Notes: a model not told the origin generated them from the sequence alone. Positions 44,606 to 54,429 are shown, numbered from the stretch's first letter. The stretch is DNA of 64,000 nucleotides from Gammaproteobacteria bacterium (GCA_029244985.1 JAQWQD010000013.1:1-64000); one strand, 5' to 3'. Translations and numbers: made by a program.

Positions 44606-45373
44606 GTGGGAGAAATAGTCCGCTATAAACGAGATGTTTGGGGTGAAGAAGTTATCCTCGGTGTTTCTTGGGATTTGCTCTACGTCGTTTTCATGGCCAT
44701 TGTCATTCTATTGATTGCACACGCAATTATTATGGCAGCACTGGCCAAGAAAAATTTAGACAGACCGACTGGGGACGGTCGACGCGTCGTGAGGCATGAG
44801 TCAATTGATCGCTTGTTTCACTGGTTAATGGCAGCGAGTATTCTGGTGCTGATTTTCACGGGTGTAGCACCTATTCTTGGGCTACGCGTCGCCTGGTTAG
44901 ATATTCACTGGATCAGTGGTCTGTTACTCACCTTTCTCGTTGTTGCGCATATAATTCGTGCATCATTCTGGCAAGACTTTAAATCCATGTTACTAATGCC
45001 GAAAGATTTTGCTGAACCATTCGATTCGTCTAGAAAGCCTGGTAAGTATTACTTTGAGCAGAAAGGTATGCATTGGGCAGTCACAGTTGTTGCCCTTGCA
45101 GTCATCGTGACTGGCGTTTTAATGTTCATGCAGATCGATTCGCCATTTTGGGATCGCACTAACAGCATGGCGGAAGATCAATTAGGGCTAGTTTTTTTGT
45201 TGCACGGTCTATCGACCCTAGCATTGGTAGCTCTGGCGGCAACGCACATCTATTTTGCGCTTCGTCCTGAAAAGATTTTTTACACCCGCTCTATGATTTC
45301 CGGATGGATGTCAGAAGACGAGATGGCAGCTAATCACGATACTGCAAAGTGGTCGCCGAAAGAAGCCGAGTAG
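44606..45373 (+). CDS. Membrane cytochrome b, FdnI/b561-like, of the Mo-hydroxylase operon
   Basis: 255 residues with five predicted membrane helices. Histidines sit as in formate-dehydrogenase-gamma/Ni-Fe hydrogenase cytochromes b: LFHWLMA, LDIHWIS, VVAHIIRA, GMHWAVT, LLHGLS and ATHIYF. It would carry electrons to the quinone pool. GTG start with AGAGGG 7 bases upstream. It is 55 bases behind the FAD subunit and has no other obvious donor, so an anchor and quinone link for the periplasmic hydroxylase is the simplest reading (inference). Confidence 0.87.
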   Translation: MGEIVRYKRDVWGEEVILGVSWDLLYVVFMAIVILLIAHAIIMAALAKKNLDRPTGDGRRVVRHESIDRLFHWLMAASILVLIFTGVAPILGLRVAWLDIHWISGLLLTFLVVAHIIRASFWQDFKSMLLMPKDFAEPFDSSRKPGKYYFEQKGMHWAVTVVALAVIVTGVLMFMQIDSPFWDRTNSMAEDQLGLVFLLHGLSTLALVALAATHIYFALRPEKIFYTRSMISGWMSEDEMAANHDTAKWSPKEAE

Positions 45374-45428
45374 TTGATTAATTATCAGAGCGCTTTTTTA
45401 TAAAGCTGCAGTATTTGGATAGTAGTAT

Positions 45429-45836
45429 ATGGATATAGAAGAAAGCATTGAGGCTATTGAGTCTGGTTATGAGTTTTTGTTAGCTTATGCGGCGCAGGGA
45501 AGGCCAGCTTCTGATGAGACAGGTGGACCCGGTCCTCATGCGAGACCCACTATCGAAGGTATGGCCTCTGCAATGAAACATGTTACAGAGGTTTTTGCCG
45601 ACAGTAATGATGATTTCGAACAACTTATTGCGCAGGACTGCAAGAAAGCCGGGGCGGCAATGGGCTTTATGTTGTCTCAGGAGAAGCTCGGTTCTGAAGT
45701 CGTCGATAATCTAAACGCATCGATTCATTTACGTGCTGTTCTTACCGATCTCTTTTTATACAGTGAAGCGCTAAGACCATTGGCTACTGAAGAAGAGAGT
45801 GGAGTCATGGCACATGATGCGATGAAGAAGCAGTAA
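45429..45836 (+). CDS. Hypothetical protein, fifth gene of the Mo-hydroxylase operon
   Basis: 135 residues, no signal peptide or membrane helix. Mostly helical, with MASAMKHVTEVF and LNASIHLRAVLTDLF segments and a Gly-Pro rich piece (TGGPGPHARPT) near residue 35. I do not recognise it; it is not XdhC/PaoD-like, whose members are larger and have a Rossmann region. It ends 35 bases before a strong terminator, which closes the operon. Possible accessory or maturation protein. Confidence 0.7.
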   Translation: MDIEESIEAIESGYEFLLAYAAQGRPASDETGGPGPHARPTIEGMASAMKHVTEVFADSNDDFEQLIAQDCKKAGAAMGFMLSQEKLGSEVVDNLNASIHLRAVLTDLFLYSEALRPLATEEESGVMAHDAMKKQ

Positions 45837-45870
45837 CGTCTCAGTAAAAATTCACTCTAGACAGATTGAT

Positions 45871-45898
45871 AAAAAGGAGTTTGAGCTCCTTTTTTTTT
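45871..45898 (+). terminator. Rho-independent terminator of the Mo-hydroxylase operon
   Basis: AAAAAGGAG / CTCCTTTTT, 9-bp stem with loop TTTGAG, and a long T-run. Confidence 0.88.
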
Positions 45899-45914
45899 AC
45901 GCCGGTATTAATAA

Positions 45915-46913
45915 ATGATTGAGTATCCACCTAGGCTGACACTAGCCAATCTTCCTACTCCATTAAGCGAATTAAAACGATTCGAGATTGCTGGATTCAA
46001 CGGTAAAATCTGGGTAAAGCGCGATGAGCTCACTGGTACTGAAGTGTCGGGTAATAAAATTCGTAAGCTCGAGTTTTCTATCGCGCATGCCATGGAAGCA
46101 GGCTGCAACGCACTCATAACTTGTGGCGGTGTGCAATCCAATCACTGCCGAGCCACCGCTATTCTGGGCGCTCGCCTGGGATTAAAGGTTCATTTGATAT
46201 TGCGCGGTGAAAAACCCGAACACCCTGACGGTAATTTGCTACTGGATCATTTAAGCGGCGCAAAGATTTCCTATCTATCAGAAAAAGAATGGCGAACTCA
46301 TGAAGCTGTTGCTAGTGAACTACAGGGTCAATATCTCGCTACTGGTGATAAAGCACTATTTATTCCAACCGGAGCATCTGATGAAATCGGGCTCTGGGGA
46401 TATATTGCGGCCTGCGAGGAATTGAAAAATGATTTTAAACTACATGGGATAGAACCGGATTACATTGTTACCGCGACCGGCTCAGGTGGCACTCAGGGCG
46501 GCTTGATTGTGGGATCACAATTATTTGATCTGCCAGTTAAAATAAGGGCTTTTAACGTTTGTGACGACGCGGCCTACTTTGAGGAGAAAATCAGAGACGA
46601 TGTGACTCTCTGGAAACAACGATATGATCAGCGGCTTAATGAGGGTCAGCTAGAAATAGCCACTATTGAAGGTTATGTCGGACCAGGCTATGGAGTCGCG
46701 GGCCAAGAAGTTTTTGATATAATCGCGGAATTGGCGCAGAGCGAAGGCCTATTCCTTGACCCGGTATATACAGGAAAAGCCTTTCATGGCATGGTGAGTG
46801 AAATTCAGAAAGGTGACGTAGGTCAACTGTCAGGGGCACGCAATGTGGTATTTATTCACACTGGGGGTCTGTTTGGAGTGTTTCCTCAGCAACAAAATTT
46901 TAGTTTTGATTAA
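45915..46913 (+). CDS. D-cysteine desulfhydrase / ACC deaminase family PLP enzyme
   Basis: 332 residues, fold-type II PLP enzyme. PLP lysine in SGNKIRKLE at about residue 50, then CGGVQSNHCRATA, and the phosphate loop ATGSGGTQGG. These are shared by D-cysteine desulfhydrase (DcyD, D-cysteine to pyruvate, H2S and NH3) and ACC deaminase. For most bacteria the former is right, but the two are not separable by eye here. It begins 17 bases after the operon terminator and is 35 bases before the TolB-like gene. Confidence 0.85.
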   Translation: MIEYPPRLTLANLPTPLSELKRFEIAGFNGKIWVKRDELTGTEVSGNKIRKLEFSIAHAMEAGCNALITCGGVQSNHCRATAILGARLGLKVHLILRGEKPEHPDGNLLLDHLSGAKISYLSEKEWRTHEAVASELQGQYLATGDKALFIPTGASDEIGLWGYIAACEELKNDFKLHGIEPDYIVTATGSGGTQGGLIVGSQLFDLPVKIRAFNVCDDAAYFEEKIRDDVTLWKQRYDQRLNEGQLEIATIEGYVGPGYGVAGQEVFDIIAELAQSEGLFLDPVYTGKAFHGMVSEIQKGDVGQLSGARNVVFIHTGGLFGVFPQQQNFSFD

Positions 46914-46948
46914 GTTTTCTCAAATTTGGAATGTAGTGGGTGGAAGCA

Positions 46949-48139
46949 ATGAGAGCCTTTGTATTGAACAGTATTTTTTATACCAGTATTTTTCTACCAA
47001 TGCTGATTCATCTGTCAGCGTCGGCACAACCTGATGATGCAGCTGGAGCATATTCGGCGGCTGACGGCGCTGCCGGCGCTAGTAGCTACGACGAGCCAAT
47101 CGGTACTGGTCTTTATGACACCAAATATGAGTCGCAGTTACTTAGTGGCACTTATCAATTAATCACTGACAGTTTGCGTTCGGGTGAAGGCTATTTCTCA
47201 GCTAACGGTGATCGTTTTATTTTTCAAAGCGAAGTGCCAAGTGATAATCCTTTCTATCAAATTTTTGTCCGAGACTTGGAGACTGGAGAAACAAATCGAG
47301 TATCCCCTGGCATAGGATTAACTACTTGCGCCTGGATACACCCCACAATGGATCGAGTGATGTTCTCATCGACACACGAAGATCCTGATGCTCTCGGGAA
47401 ACAAGCGGAAGAAATACAGATTCGAGGAAGTGGAATCGAGAGGGAATATGGTTGGGACTACGATCAGCACTATGATATCTACCAAGCCAATAGTGATGGC
47501 AGCGATATCGTTAATCTAACGCGTGCAGATGGTTATGATGCAGAAGGTTCGTATTCCGCCGATGGATCAAAGATCCTTTTCGCATCAAATCGCAATGCTT
47601 ATAATCGGACTCTTAGCCAAGCAGAGCAGCAGCTGTTTGACGACGACAGCTCCTACTTTATGGACTTGTACATGATGGATGCTGATGGTTCTAATGTTAA
47701 ACAACTAACCCATTCTCCAGGCTACGATGGTGGACCGTTCTTTAGTCCCGATAACACCAAAGTAGTCTGGCGCCGCTTTAATCCTGATGGTAATAGCGCA
47801 GAAATATGGACAATGGACATAGACGGTAGTAATCAGCGCCAACTCACCGCTGATGTGATGGTATCGTGGGGGCCTTATTTTCATCCTAGCGGTGATTACA
47901 TTATTTACTCCAGCAACATACTTGGCCATGCAAATTTCGAATTGTTTATGATTGATCCTGAAGGAGCCAATCCACCAGTAAGGGTAACTAATACTGAAGG
48001 CACTGATATTCTTCCGGTATTCTCTCCCGCTGGAGACAAATTAGCTTGGAGCACGACTCGCACTCCAGACGGCACTTCCCAGATTCATATGTCAGACTGG
48101 AACCATAGCCGTGCCTTGGAGATCCTTGGCCTCGATTAA
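46949..48139 (+). CDS. Secreted TolB-like beta-propeller protein
   Basis: 396 residues. Signal peptide ending near SASAQPDD; then a low-complexity Ala/Gly/Ser stretch and repeated PD40/WD40-type blades (YSADGSKILFASN, FSPDNTKVVWRR, FHPSGDYIIYSSN, FSPAGDKLAWSTT). No catalytic domain follows, so this is a lone propeller, likely a binding protein. ATG 46949 follows GGGTGGA; the track start (GTG 46940) is less well placed. 15 bases before the M1-M28 fusion gene, so the two are probably co-expressed. Confidence 0.82.
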   Translation: MRAFVLNSIFYTSIFLPMLIHLSASAQPDDAAGAYSAADGAAGASSYDEPIGTGLYDTKYESQLLSGTYQLITDSLRSGEGYFSANGDRFIFQSEVPSDNPFYQIFVRDLETGETNRVSPGIGLTTCAWIHPTMDRVMFSSTHEDPDALGKQAEEIQIRGSGIEREYGWDYDQHYDIYQANSDGSDIVNLTRADGYDAEGSYSADGSKILFASNRNAYNRTLSQAEQQLFDDDSSYFMDLYMMDADGSNVKQLTHSPGYDGGPFFSPDNTKVVWRRFNPDGNSAEIWTMDIDGSNQRQLTADVMVSWGPYFHPSGDYIIYSSNILGHANFELFMIDPEGANPPVRVTNTEGTDILPVFSPAGDKLAWSTTRTPDGTSQIHMSDWNHSRALEILGLD

Positions 48140-48154
48140 GTTGACTGAGCCTCG

Positions 48155-51100
48155 ATGAAGCGACTTTCTTTCTTCTTTTTTCTAATTATTAGTTTGCCAT
48201 CGATTGGATTCGGGCAGCCTCAGCCTCAGTTTGCCCAAACTGTCGAACTAGAATCAATACCCCCCATTCATCACAGCCTGAAGATATTGCTCGACCCGAT
48301 AGCGCGACAGATTACAGTTGAAGACACCATTAGATTCCCGGAAGAGTTTCAAGCTTCTTCAAGAACCTTTGAATTGAACAACAATCTAATCATTAGTGAA
48401 AATTCCGGTTCACTGCAGAAACTCTCCAACAATGTAACCGATGAAAGCATTGAGATTAATGCGACTGGTGGGCTTGCTGCGGCTACAGATGAATATTCTC
48501 TAACTTTATCTGCGAACAATAATGGCCAGGTCTTTTTTGCCTATAGTGGTTCTATCTATGACTTGGCAGAACAATCCAGTCCTGAATATGCTCAAAGCTT
48601 TTCTGAAACTTCAGGAATTATAGGAGAGCAAGGGGTTTATCTTAACCACGGTAGTGCTTGGGTGCCTATATTTGACAATGGGTTGGTCACGTTCGATTTA
48701 GAAGTTGAGTTTGCTAATACGGCATCCACTTGGAAAGTCGTAAGTCAAGGTGATCGAAATGGCGACAACGCTTGGGTAAATCATGACCCAATGGAAGAGA
48801 TCTATCTGATTGCCGCGAATTTCACTGAATATTCAGCCCAAGCGGATGATGTTGAAGTGCTAGCCTATCTGCGAACGCCGGATCCCAATTTGGCGACTAA
48901 ATATATGGATGCCACTGAAAGATATTTGAAACTTTATGAGCCTTTATTGGGTGCTTATCCCTATAGCAAGTTTGCATTGGTAGAAAATTTTTGGGAAACC
49001 GGCTATGGCATGCCGTCATTTACTTTACTTGGAGAACAAGTAATTCGTTTTCCATTTATTCTTGAGTCTTCTTACCCTCATGAGATTTTACATAATTGGT
49101 GGGGTAACGGCGTTTACCCCGATTATGAATCCGGTAACTGGAGTGAAGGCCTTACCGCCTATCTTGCCGATCACCTATTTCAAGAAATGAATGGAGTAGG
49201 CCACGAGTACCGAAAAGAAATGTTAGCGCGTTATAAAAACTATGCTGCCGAAAGATCAGATTTCGCCTTATCGCAGTTCACTTCCCGTAACTCAGCGGCA
49301 TCACAGGCAGTAGGCTATGGGAAAACGCTTATGCTTTGGCATATGCTGCGGGTCGAGTTGGGCGATGAGTTGTTTCTTAAAGGTCTGCGTAAGCTGTATT
49401 CTGATTACAAATATCAGCGTGCTTCTTTCTCTGATATTGAAGCGTTGTTTACCGAAATCAGCAGTATCGATCTATCAGATTTTTTTGATCAGTGGGTTAA
49501 TAGAATTGGTGCGCCAGAACTTTCATTGTCTGTTGAAGAAGCGACGGGAAATCGAGCACGCATTATGTTCGCACAGACTCAGTTCGGAGATCCTTACCAG
49601 TTAAGAGTACCAATTGCGCTTTATTACGAAGGTGAACCTGAACCAGAGATCTATGAAATTGCTTTATCACAAAAGCTCGAAGGTTTTTTTGCTGATGACT
49701 TCGAACGCTTGGAGGCAGTATTAGTTGATCCATATTTCGATGTGTTCCGTCAGTTAGATAGAGAAGAGACACCGCCTACAATCGGTGAATTGTTTGGTGC
49801 AAGTGAGATTACTTTTGTTCTACCAAGTTCAGAAAGGCAGCATTGGGTACAAATGACAGAAGCCTTTGGTTACGGTGTTGACGCGAATATTGTTTACGCT
49901 GATGATATCGAATCGATTCCTTCTGACCGTTCCGTCTGGATACTCGGCCGGGATAACCCGTTTATTGAAGTAGCGTACTCTACTACTGCACTTTATGGAG
50001 TATCCAGCTCTCCAGCCGGAGTAGTGATAGCTGGTAGTGAAGTTGAGTTTGAGAACCGAAGCACTGTTGTCATTGGGCGTCATCCGCAAGATCAGGAGTT
50101 AGCCGTCGGTTGGATTCTTGTAGAAGACATGATTGCCATGCCCGGCATGATCGAAAAATTACCCCATTATGGGAAATATTCTTATTTGAGTTTCATTGGC
50201 AGTGAGCCTACGAATGATGTGAAAGGCATATGGACTAGCCCTAATTCTCCTTTGCGATGGGAAAAACCAGGCCTATTAGCTGAGATAAATTGGGAATCTG
50301 TTCCTTCCATAACGCCATTGACCAAGTTGCCACCAAAATATTTACCTGGACAATTACTTCGTCATGCTAATGAACTTACTAGCAAAGCCATGGAAGGGAG
50401 AGCTATAAGCAGTAAAGGTATTGACAGAGCTGCTCTCTATATTGCTGATCAGTTTCGAATAGCCGGTTTGCAGACCACAAACGGCACTTATATTCAGCGC
50501 TGGCGGGATTCAATTTCTGGTTATCTTAATTCAGAATTAGCGAACGTGGTGGGCATTATACCAGGTACGAATCGTGAATTGAGTGCTAAGCCTATTGTTA
50601 TCGGAGCGCACTATGATCATCTTGGCGTTAATGATGAAGGCGAGTTTTATCCGGGAGCGGATGATAATGCTTCAGGCGTTAGTGTGCTTATAGAAGTTGC
50701 TGCGAAATTGGCCAGGGCCTTCACCCCTCAGCGCCCGATACTTTTTGTTGCCTTCAGCGGAGAAGAGCAGGGACTCTTGGGATCTCAACATTTCGTTGAG
50801 AATCCGCCTGGCGGATTTGTCACAGAAGATTTATTTGCCATGATTAATCTCGATGCAGTCGGCAGGTTGAATGGTCGTACTTTACAAGTGTTTGGAACCG
50901 AATCGGCTTACGAGTGGCCCTTCATGGCTCAAGGTATAGGCTTCACTATTGGTGTTGAGTCTGAGTTTCCTGAGGAAACAATAGCGAGCAGTGACCATGT
51001 AAGTTTTCTTAATGCTGGTGTGCCTGCAATTCATTTATTCAGTGGTACCCATTTAGACTATCATCAACCGACAGATACCCCGGAAAAGCTCGATTCAACT

Positions 51101-51487
51101 GGAATGTCTAGTATTGCACTGTGGTTAGAAGAAGCTGCTATTTATTTGGGGAATCGTGCCGATCCACTACGGGTGAATCTTGCAGGTGCTGAGACTATTG
51201 AAATAGCAAGTCCTCAAGGCGAGCGCGCTGCCAGCTTGGGCACCGTGCCCGACTTTGTCTATAGTGGCGAAGGCGTTCGCATCTCGGGGGTGACCCCAGA
51301 CGGTGCCGCTGAGGAAGCAGGCCTTCTGGCGGGAGATGTCTTACTTAATTACAACGGCGAACCTATTGCTGATATGCAATCCTATTCGAATTTTCTAAGG
51401 CAATCCGCACCAGGGGATAAAGTAAGTATTGAAGTATTTCGGGTCGACGAACAATTCTCTATCGACGTTACTTTAAAGGCTCGCTAG
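48155..51487 (+). CDS. Secreted fusion of M1-like and M28 peptidase domains with a PDZ domain
   Basis: 1110 residues with a signal peptide (to about residue 21). Domain 1 (to about 450) is M1-like: zinc site HEILHNWWGN at about 309 and Glu in WSEGLTAYL, matching HExxHxWxGN...EG; the GAMEN motif is replaced by GYGMPSF. A middle region (about 450-720) is not recognised. Domain 2 is a complete M28 zinc aminopeptidase: GAHYDHLG, GADDNASG, FSGEEQG, NLDAVGR and HLDYHQPTD hold all ligands. A C-terminal PDZ domain (about 1030-1105, ISGVTPDGAAEEAGLLAGD) follows. Each part is known, the combination looks unusual. Likely periplasmic or secreted peptide degradation. Confidence 0.9.
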   Translation: MKRLSFFFFLIISLPSIGFGQPQPQFAQTVELESIPPIHHSLKILLDPIARQITVEDTIRFPEEFQASSRTFELNNNLIISENSGSLQKLSNNVTDESIEINATGGLAAATDEYSLTLSANNNGQVFFAYSGSIYDLAEQSSPEYAQSFSETSGIIGEQGVYLNHGSAWVPIFDNGLVTFDLEVEFANTASTWKVVSQGDRNGDNAWVNHDPMEEIYLIAANFTEYSAQADDVEVLAYLRTPDPNLATKYMDATERYLKLYEPLLGAYPYSKFALVENFWETGYGMPSFTLLGEQVIRFPFILESSYPHEILHNWWGNGVYPDYESGNWSEGLTAYLADHLFQEMNGVGHEYRKEMLARYKNYAAERSDFALSQFTSRNSAASQAVGYGKTLMLWHMLRVELGDELFLKGLRKLYSDYKYQRASFSDIEALFTEISSIDLSDFFDQWVNRIGAPELSLSVEEATGNRARIMFAQTQFGDPYQLRVPIALYYEGEPEPEIYEIALSQKLEGFFADDFERLEAVLVDPYFDVFRQLDREETPPTIGELFGASEITFVLPSSERQHWVQMTEAFGYGVDANIVYADDIESIPSDRSVWILGRDNPFIEVAYSTTALYGVSSSPAGVVIAGSEVEFENRSTVVIGRHPQDQELAVGWILVEDMIAMPGMIEKLPHYGKYSYLSFIGSEPTNDVKGIWTSPNSPLRWEKPGLLAEINWESVPSITPLTKLPPKYLPGQLLRHANELTSKAMEGRAISSKGIDRAALYIADQFRIAGLQTTNGTYIQRWRDSISGYLNSELANVVGIIPGTNRELSAKPIVIGAHYDHLGVNDEGEFYPGADDNASGVSVLIEVAAKLARAFTPQRPILFVAFSGEEQGLLGSQHFVENPPGGFVTEDLFAMINLDAVGRLNGRTLQVFGTESAYEWPFMAQGIGFTIGVESEFPEETIASSDHVSFLNAGVPAIHLFSGTHLDYHQPTDTPEKLDSTGMSSIALWLEEAAIYLGNRADPLRVNLAGAETIEIASPQGERAASLGTVPDFVYSGEGVRISGVTPDGAAEEAGLLAGDVLLNYNGEPIADMQSYSNFLRQSAPGDKVSIEVFRVDEQFSIDVTLKAR

Positions 51488-51514
51488 CCTAGTAATAGGA
51501 TTGAGTAGAATAGA

Positions 51515-51667
51515 TCATCGTAGCGCACTAAATAATACTGCCACTATCATAAAAAGAATCGACATATAAACTAGGCGCCGGTTTACACTCGTTCTAGCGG
51601 AAGCCCAATTATAGTTTTGTTCATCTTCAATAAATAAAACATTCTGAGACTTCTTATTCCACTTCAC
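51515..51667 (-). CDS. 50-residue membrane protein missed by the ORF track
   Basis: GTG start at 51667 with AGAGGAGG 6 bases upstream, an excellent ribosome site, and a 50-codon frame. The product has a polar N-terminal half (MKWNKKSQNVLFIEDEQNY) and one C-terminal membrane helix (LVYMSILFMIVAVLFSALR). Not recognised. Its stop lies 28 bases past the convergent M1-M28 stop. It may be a tail-anchored small protein. Confidence 0.7.
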   Translation of the reverse strand: MKWNKKSQNVLFIEDEQNYNWASARTSVNRRLVYMSILFMIVAVLFSALR

Positions 51668-51912
51668 ATCCGGCCTCCTCTGACCTTGATTCTTAACATT
51701 AATTACAACACATCAATTGGCTATCAATGGGTCATGAAAAAGACAAAATAGAGAAGAATTCTGATGAATCATGGCAATCGTTATCTGATTAGATTTTGCG
51801 CTGACTAGCCTTTAACCAAGAGACAAATGCAACTAATTGTTGCTATTTGAGCAAGACTACGCAGATTCCGTTATATTTCGGCACGTCACAAATTCATGCA
51901 CTGAGGGTACTT

Positions 51913-54324
51913 GTGTCAATCCTTAAAAATGTTTCGCAATTTTGTAATTTAATGGTGATTAGCGTTGTTTCTTTTTCGAGCGTGCAATCTATCGCACAAT
52001 TGCCTCTTCCGCGCATAACTCAAGTCGAAGAGGGTGATATCAATATTTTGCTTGACGGCTTTGTCGACGAACCTGTTTGGCAAAGTCTTCCTGTTATCGA
52101 TGGCATGAAAATTACTGATCCAGACACACTGGAAGACGCGCCATATAGGACTGAAATTCGTTTCTTCTATACGGAGCGAGGTATGTATTTTTCTATGGTG
52201 AACCACCAACCTGCTGACTCTCTTATCGCTCGAATGACAAACCGGGACGCATCCCCACTTTTGCCCGTGAACGATGGGATAGGAGTAGTGATCGATGCTT
52301 CTGGAGATGGCCGCTACGGTTATGGTGTGCGGCTTGGTCTTGGCGACAGCATGACCGATATGTCCTTGCTTCCAGAGCGTCAATTGAATTTGCAGTGGGA
52401 CGGGGCTTGGGATGGCCGAACTCAGATTATCGATGAAGGTTGGAGCGCAGAGATTTTCGTACCTTGGTCGATGATGCCGCTACCGCAAGCAGGAAATACG
52501 CGCAGAATAGGCCTTGCGTTTATCCGGAATATGATGGGGAGAGGGGAACTTTGGGGTACGCCGGCATTACCCCGAACAGAAAATGTCTTCTTGAGCGGTT
52601 TCCAAAAATACGAATTAAGTGAAATTAAGCCGCGTCGGCAACTGACTATCTATCCTTTCATTTCAACAGATTTTGATGGGGTTAGCCATGATGCGGAGAA
52701 TAAAATTGGCACCGATATCTACTGGCGACCGACTACCAACACATTGTTATCTGGTACATTAAATCCAGATTTTGGAACGGTAGAGTCCGATGATGTAGTT
52801 GTTAACTTAACGGCTTTCGAGACTTTCTTTCCAGAAAAAAGGACTTTTTTTCTAGAGGGACAAGATGTGTTTAATACCAGCCCACGGTCGATAGCTCAGA
52901 ATGTCAGAGGGCCAGGTGGCCCAATTACTCTTTTAAATACAAGAAGGATTGGGGGCGCATCGAGATATTCAGTTCCTAATGGATTAGAGGTTAGACCTAC
53001 AGATTTGAGCCAGCCTACGGATTTGCTAGGGGCTGTTAAATTTACCGGCCAAAATGGGAATTTGCGATACGGGACATTAATAGCGTCGGAAGATGATTCT
53101 GAAATTCGCGGTACCTTATCGGATGGTACGAGGGTGAATCTTCAAGCGACTGGAAGCGACTATACAGTGGGAAGATTATTATATGAAGATACTAGTAGTG
53201 GAGGTAGGCGTTCGATTGGATGGATGGGTACAAATGTTTCTCACCCTGATATCGATTCAACGGTAAATGCAATTGATGCACATTATTTTTCGGCTGATCA
53301 GCGCTGGGTAGTGGATGGTCAGTTTATGCACAGCGATGTAAATGGAGAAACTGGTACTGGCTTTTTGGGCGATATTAGTTATATACCTAGGCGTGGGGTG
53401 CAACATATCCTGACTTCTACTTATATCGATGATGAGTTCGATATGAACGATCTTGGTTTTATTTCGAGAAACTCGCAGATGAACCTAGATTATAATTTCG
53501 TCCTCACCGAATCGAACGTGCCTGGTCTGACATCACGGATGACCATGCTTACTTCTGTTAACCAATACAATACTGAAGGGGATTCTGTATTATCAGGCCA
53601 ATTTGTTGGAAGAACTTGGAATTATTTAAACAATGATAGTTTTGATGTGACGCTGACGTACTTTCCCAAGCGGGTCGATGACCGACTTGGCAGAGGTACG
53701 GGTACTTTTCGTATTCCTGAGCGTTTTGGAGTCCGGTCTAATTACAGTACTGATCCGGCTAAAAAAGTTGCTTGGAAACTTAATCTAGAAGCTAGCCAAG
53801 AAGACTTGGGCCCGAAAAAAATAACTAGTGGGTTGGGAATTGTGTGGCGCCCTGATGATCGTTTTTCGTTTGATCTTGCGCTGAATTATACCGACCAAGA
53901 AGCTTTGCTTGTTCACCAGGGGAATGGGAATTACACGAGTTTCGAGGCGCATCAATGGGCTCCAAAACTTCAGTCGAACTTCTTCATCTCTGCGAAGCAA
54001 CAATTTCGAATTAGCATGCAGTGGAATTCTTTGAAAGCATTCGAAGACCGTTTCTGGCAAGTAAATCCGGGGCGCCTAAAGCATCTGAGTTCGGTAGCTA
54101 ATCCTGATAATGAGCCTGATAACTTTGTAATTAGCCGACTGACTTTCCAGGCAAGATATCGCTGGGAAATTGCCCCACTGTCTGACCTTTTTATTGTATA
54201 TACACGGGGGTCTAATTTGCCTAGCAATAATTTTTCCACATTTCAGGACTTGTTCGAGCAATCTTGGAATGACAGTATAGTGGACAGCTTCGCAATTAAA
54301 CTCCGTTATCGCTTTGGCAGTTAG
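51913..54324 (+). CDS. DUF5916 outer-membrane protein with CBM9-like domain
   Basis: 803 residues. Signal peptide ending QSIAQ; N-terminal CBM9-like domain (ILLDGFVDEPVWQSLP, about residues 30-220) followed by a long beta-barrel ending in LRYRFGS. RTFFLEGQDVF is a conserved DUF5916 motif. Members occur in marine bacteria and are taken as outer-membrane proteins of unknown cargo. The track starts at TTG 51847 without a ribosome site; GTG 51913 has GAGGG 6 bases upstream and starts a normal signal peptide, so I prefer it. The upstream 245 bases contain nothing else I can support. Confidence 0.85.
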   Translation: MSILKNVSQFCNLMVISVVSFSSVQSIAQLPLPRITQVEEGDINILLDGFVDEPVWQSLPVIDGMKITDPDTLEDAPYRTEIRFFYTERGMYFSMVNHQPADSLIARMTNRDASPLLPVNDGIGVVIDASGDGRYGYGVRLGLGDSMTDMSLLPERQLNLQWDGAWDGRTQIIDEGWSAEIFVPWSMMPLPQAGNTRRIGLAFIRNMMGRGELWGTPALPRTENVFLSGFQKYELSEIKPRRQLTIYPFISTDFDGVSHDAENKIGTDIYWRPTTNTLLSGTLNPDFGTVESDDVVVNLTAFETFFPEKRTFFLEGQDVFNTSPRSIAQNVRGPGGPITLLNTRRIGGASRYSVPNGLEVRPTDLSQPTDLLGAVKFTGQNGNLRYGTLIASEDDSEIRGTLSDGTRVNLQATGSDYTVGRLLYEDTSSGGRRSIGWMGTNVSHPDIDSTVNAIDAHYFSADQRWVVDGQFMHSDVNGETGTGFLGDISYIPRRGVQHILTSTYIDDEFDMNDLGFISRNSQMNLDYNFVLTESNVPGLTSRMTMLTSVNQYNTEGDSVLSGQFVGRTWNYLNNDSFDVTLTYFPKRVDDRLGRGTGTFRIPERFGVRSNYSTDPAKKVAWKLNLEASQEDLGPKKITSGLGIVWRPDDRFSFDLALNYTDQEALLVHQGNGNYTSFEAHQWAPKLQSNFFISAKQQFRISMQWNSLKAFEDRFWQVNPGRLKHLSSVANPDNEPDNFVISRLTFQARYRWEIAPLSDLFIVYTRGSNLPSNNFSTFQDLFEQSWNDSIVDSFAIKLRYRFGS

Positions 54325-54429
54325 TCGAGGTAGCTCTAGAGTAAATCCTAATCGCTGTGTAAACTATTAGTCATAAATAGCGATAAACACCGACTTCAGG
54401 CATAATTGTTGATAGCTATAGGTGAAAGT

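Noticed and set aside
46843-47034. 63-residue plus ORF
   Set aside because: Out-of-frame overlap of the desulfhydrase end and the TolB-like start.
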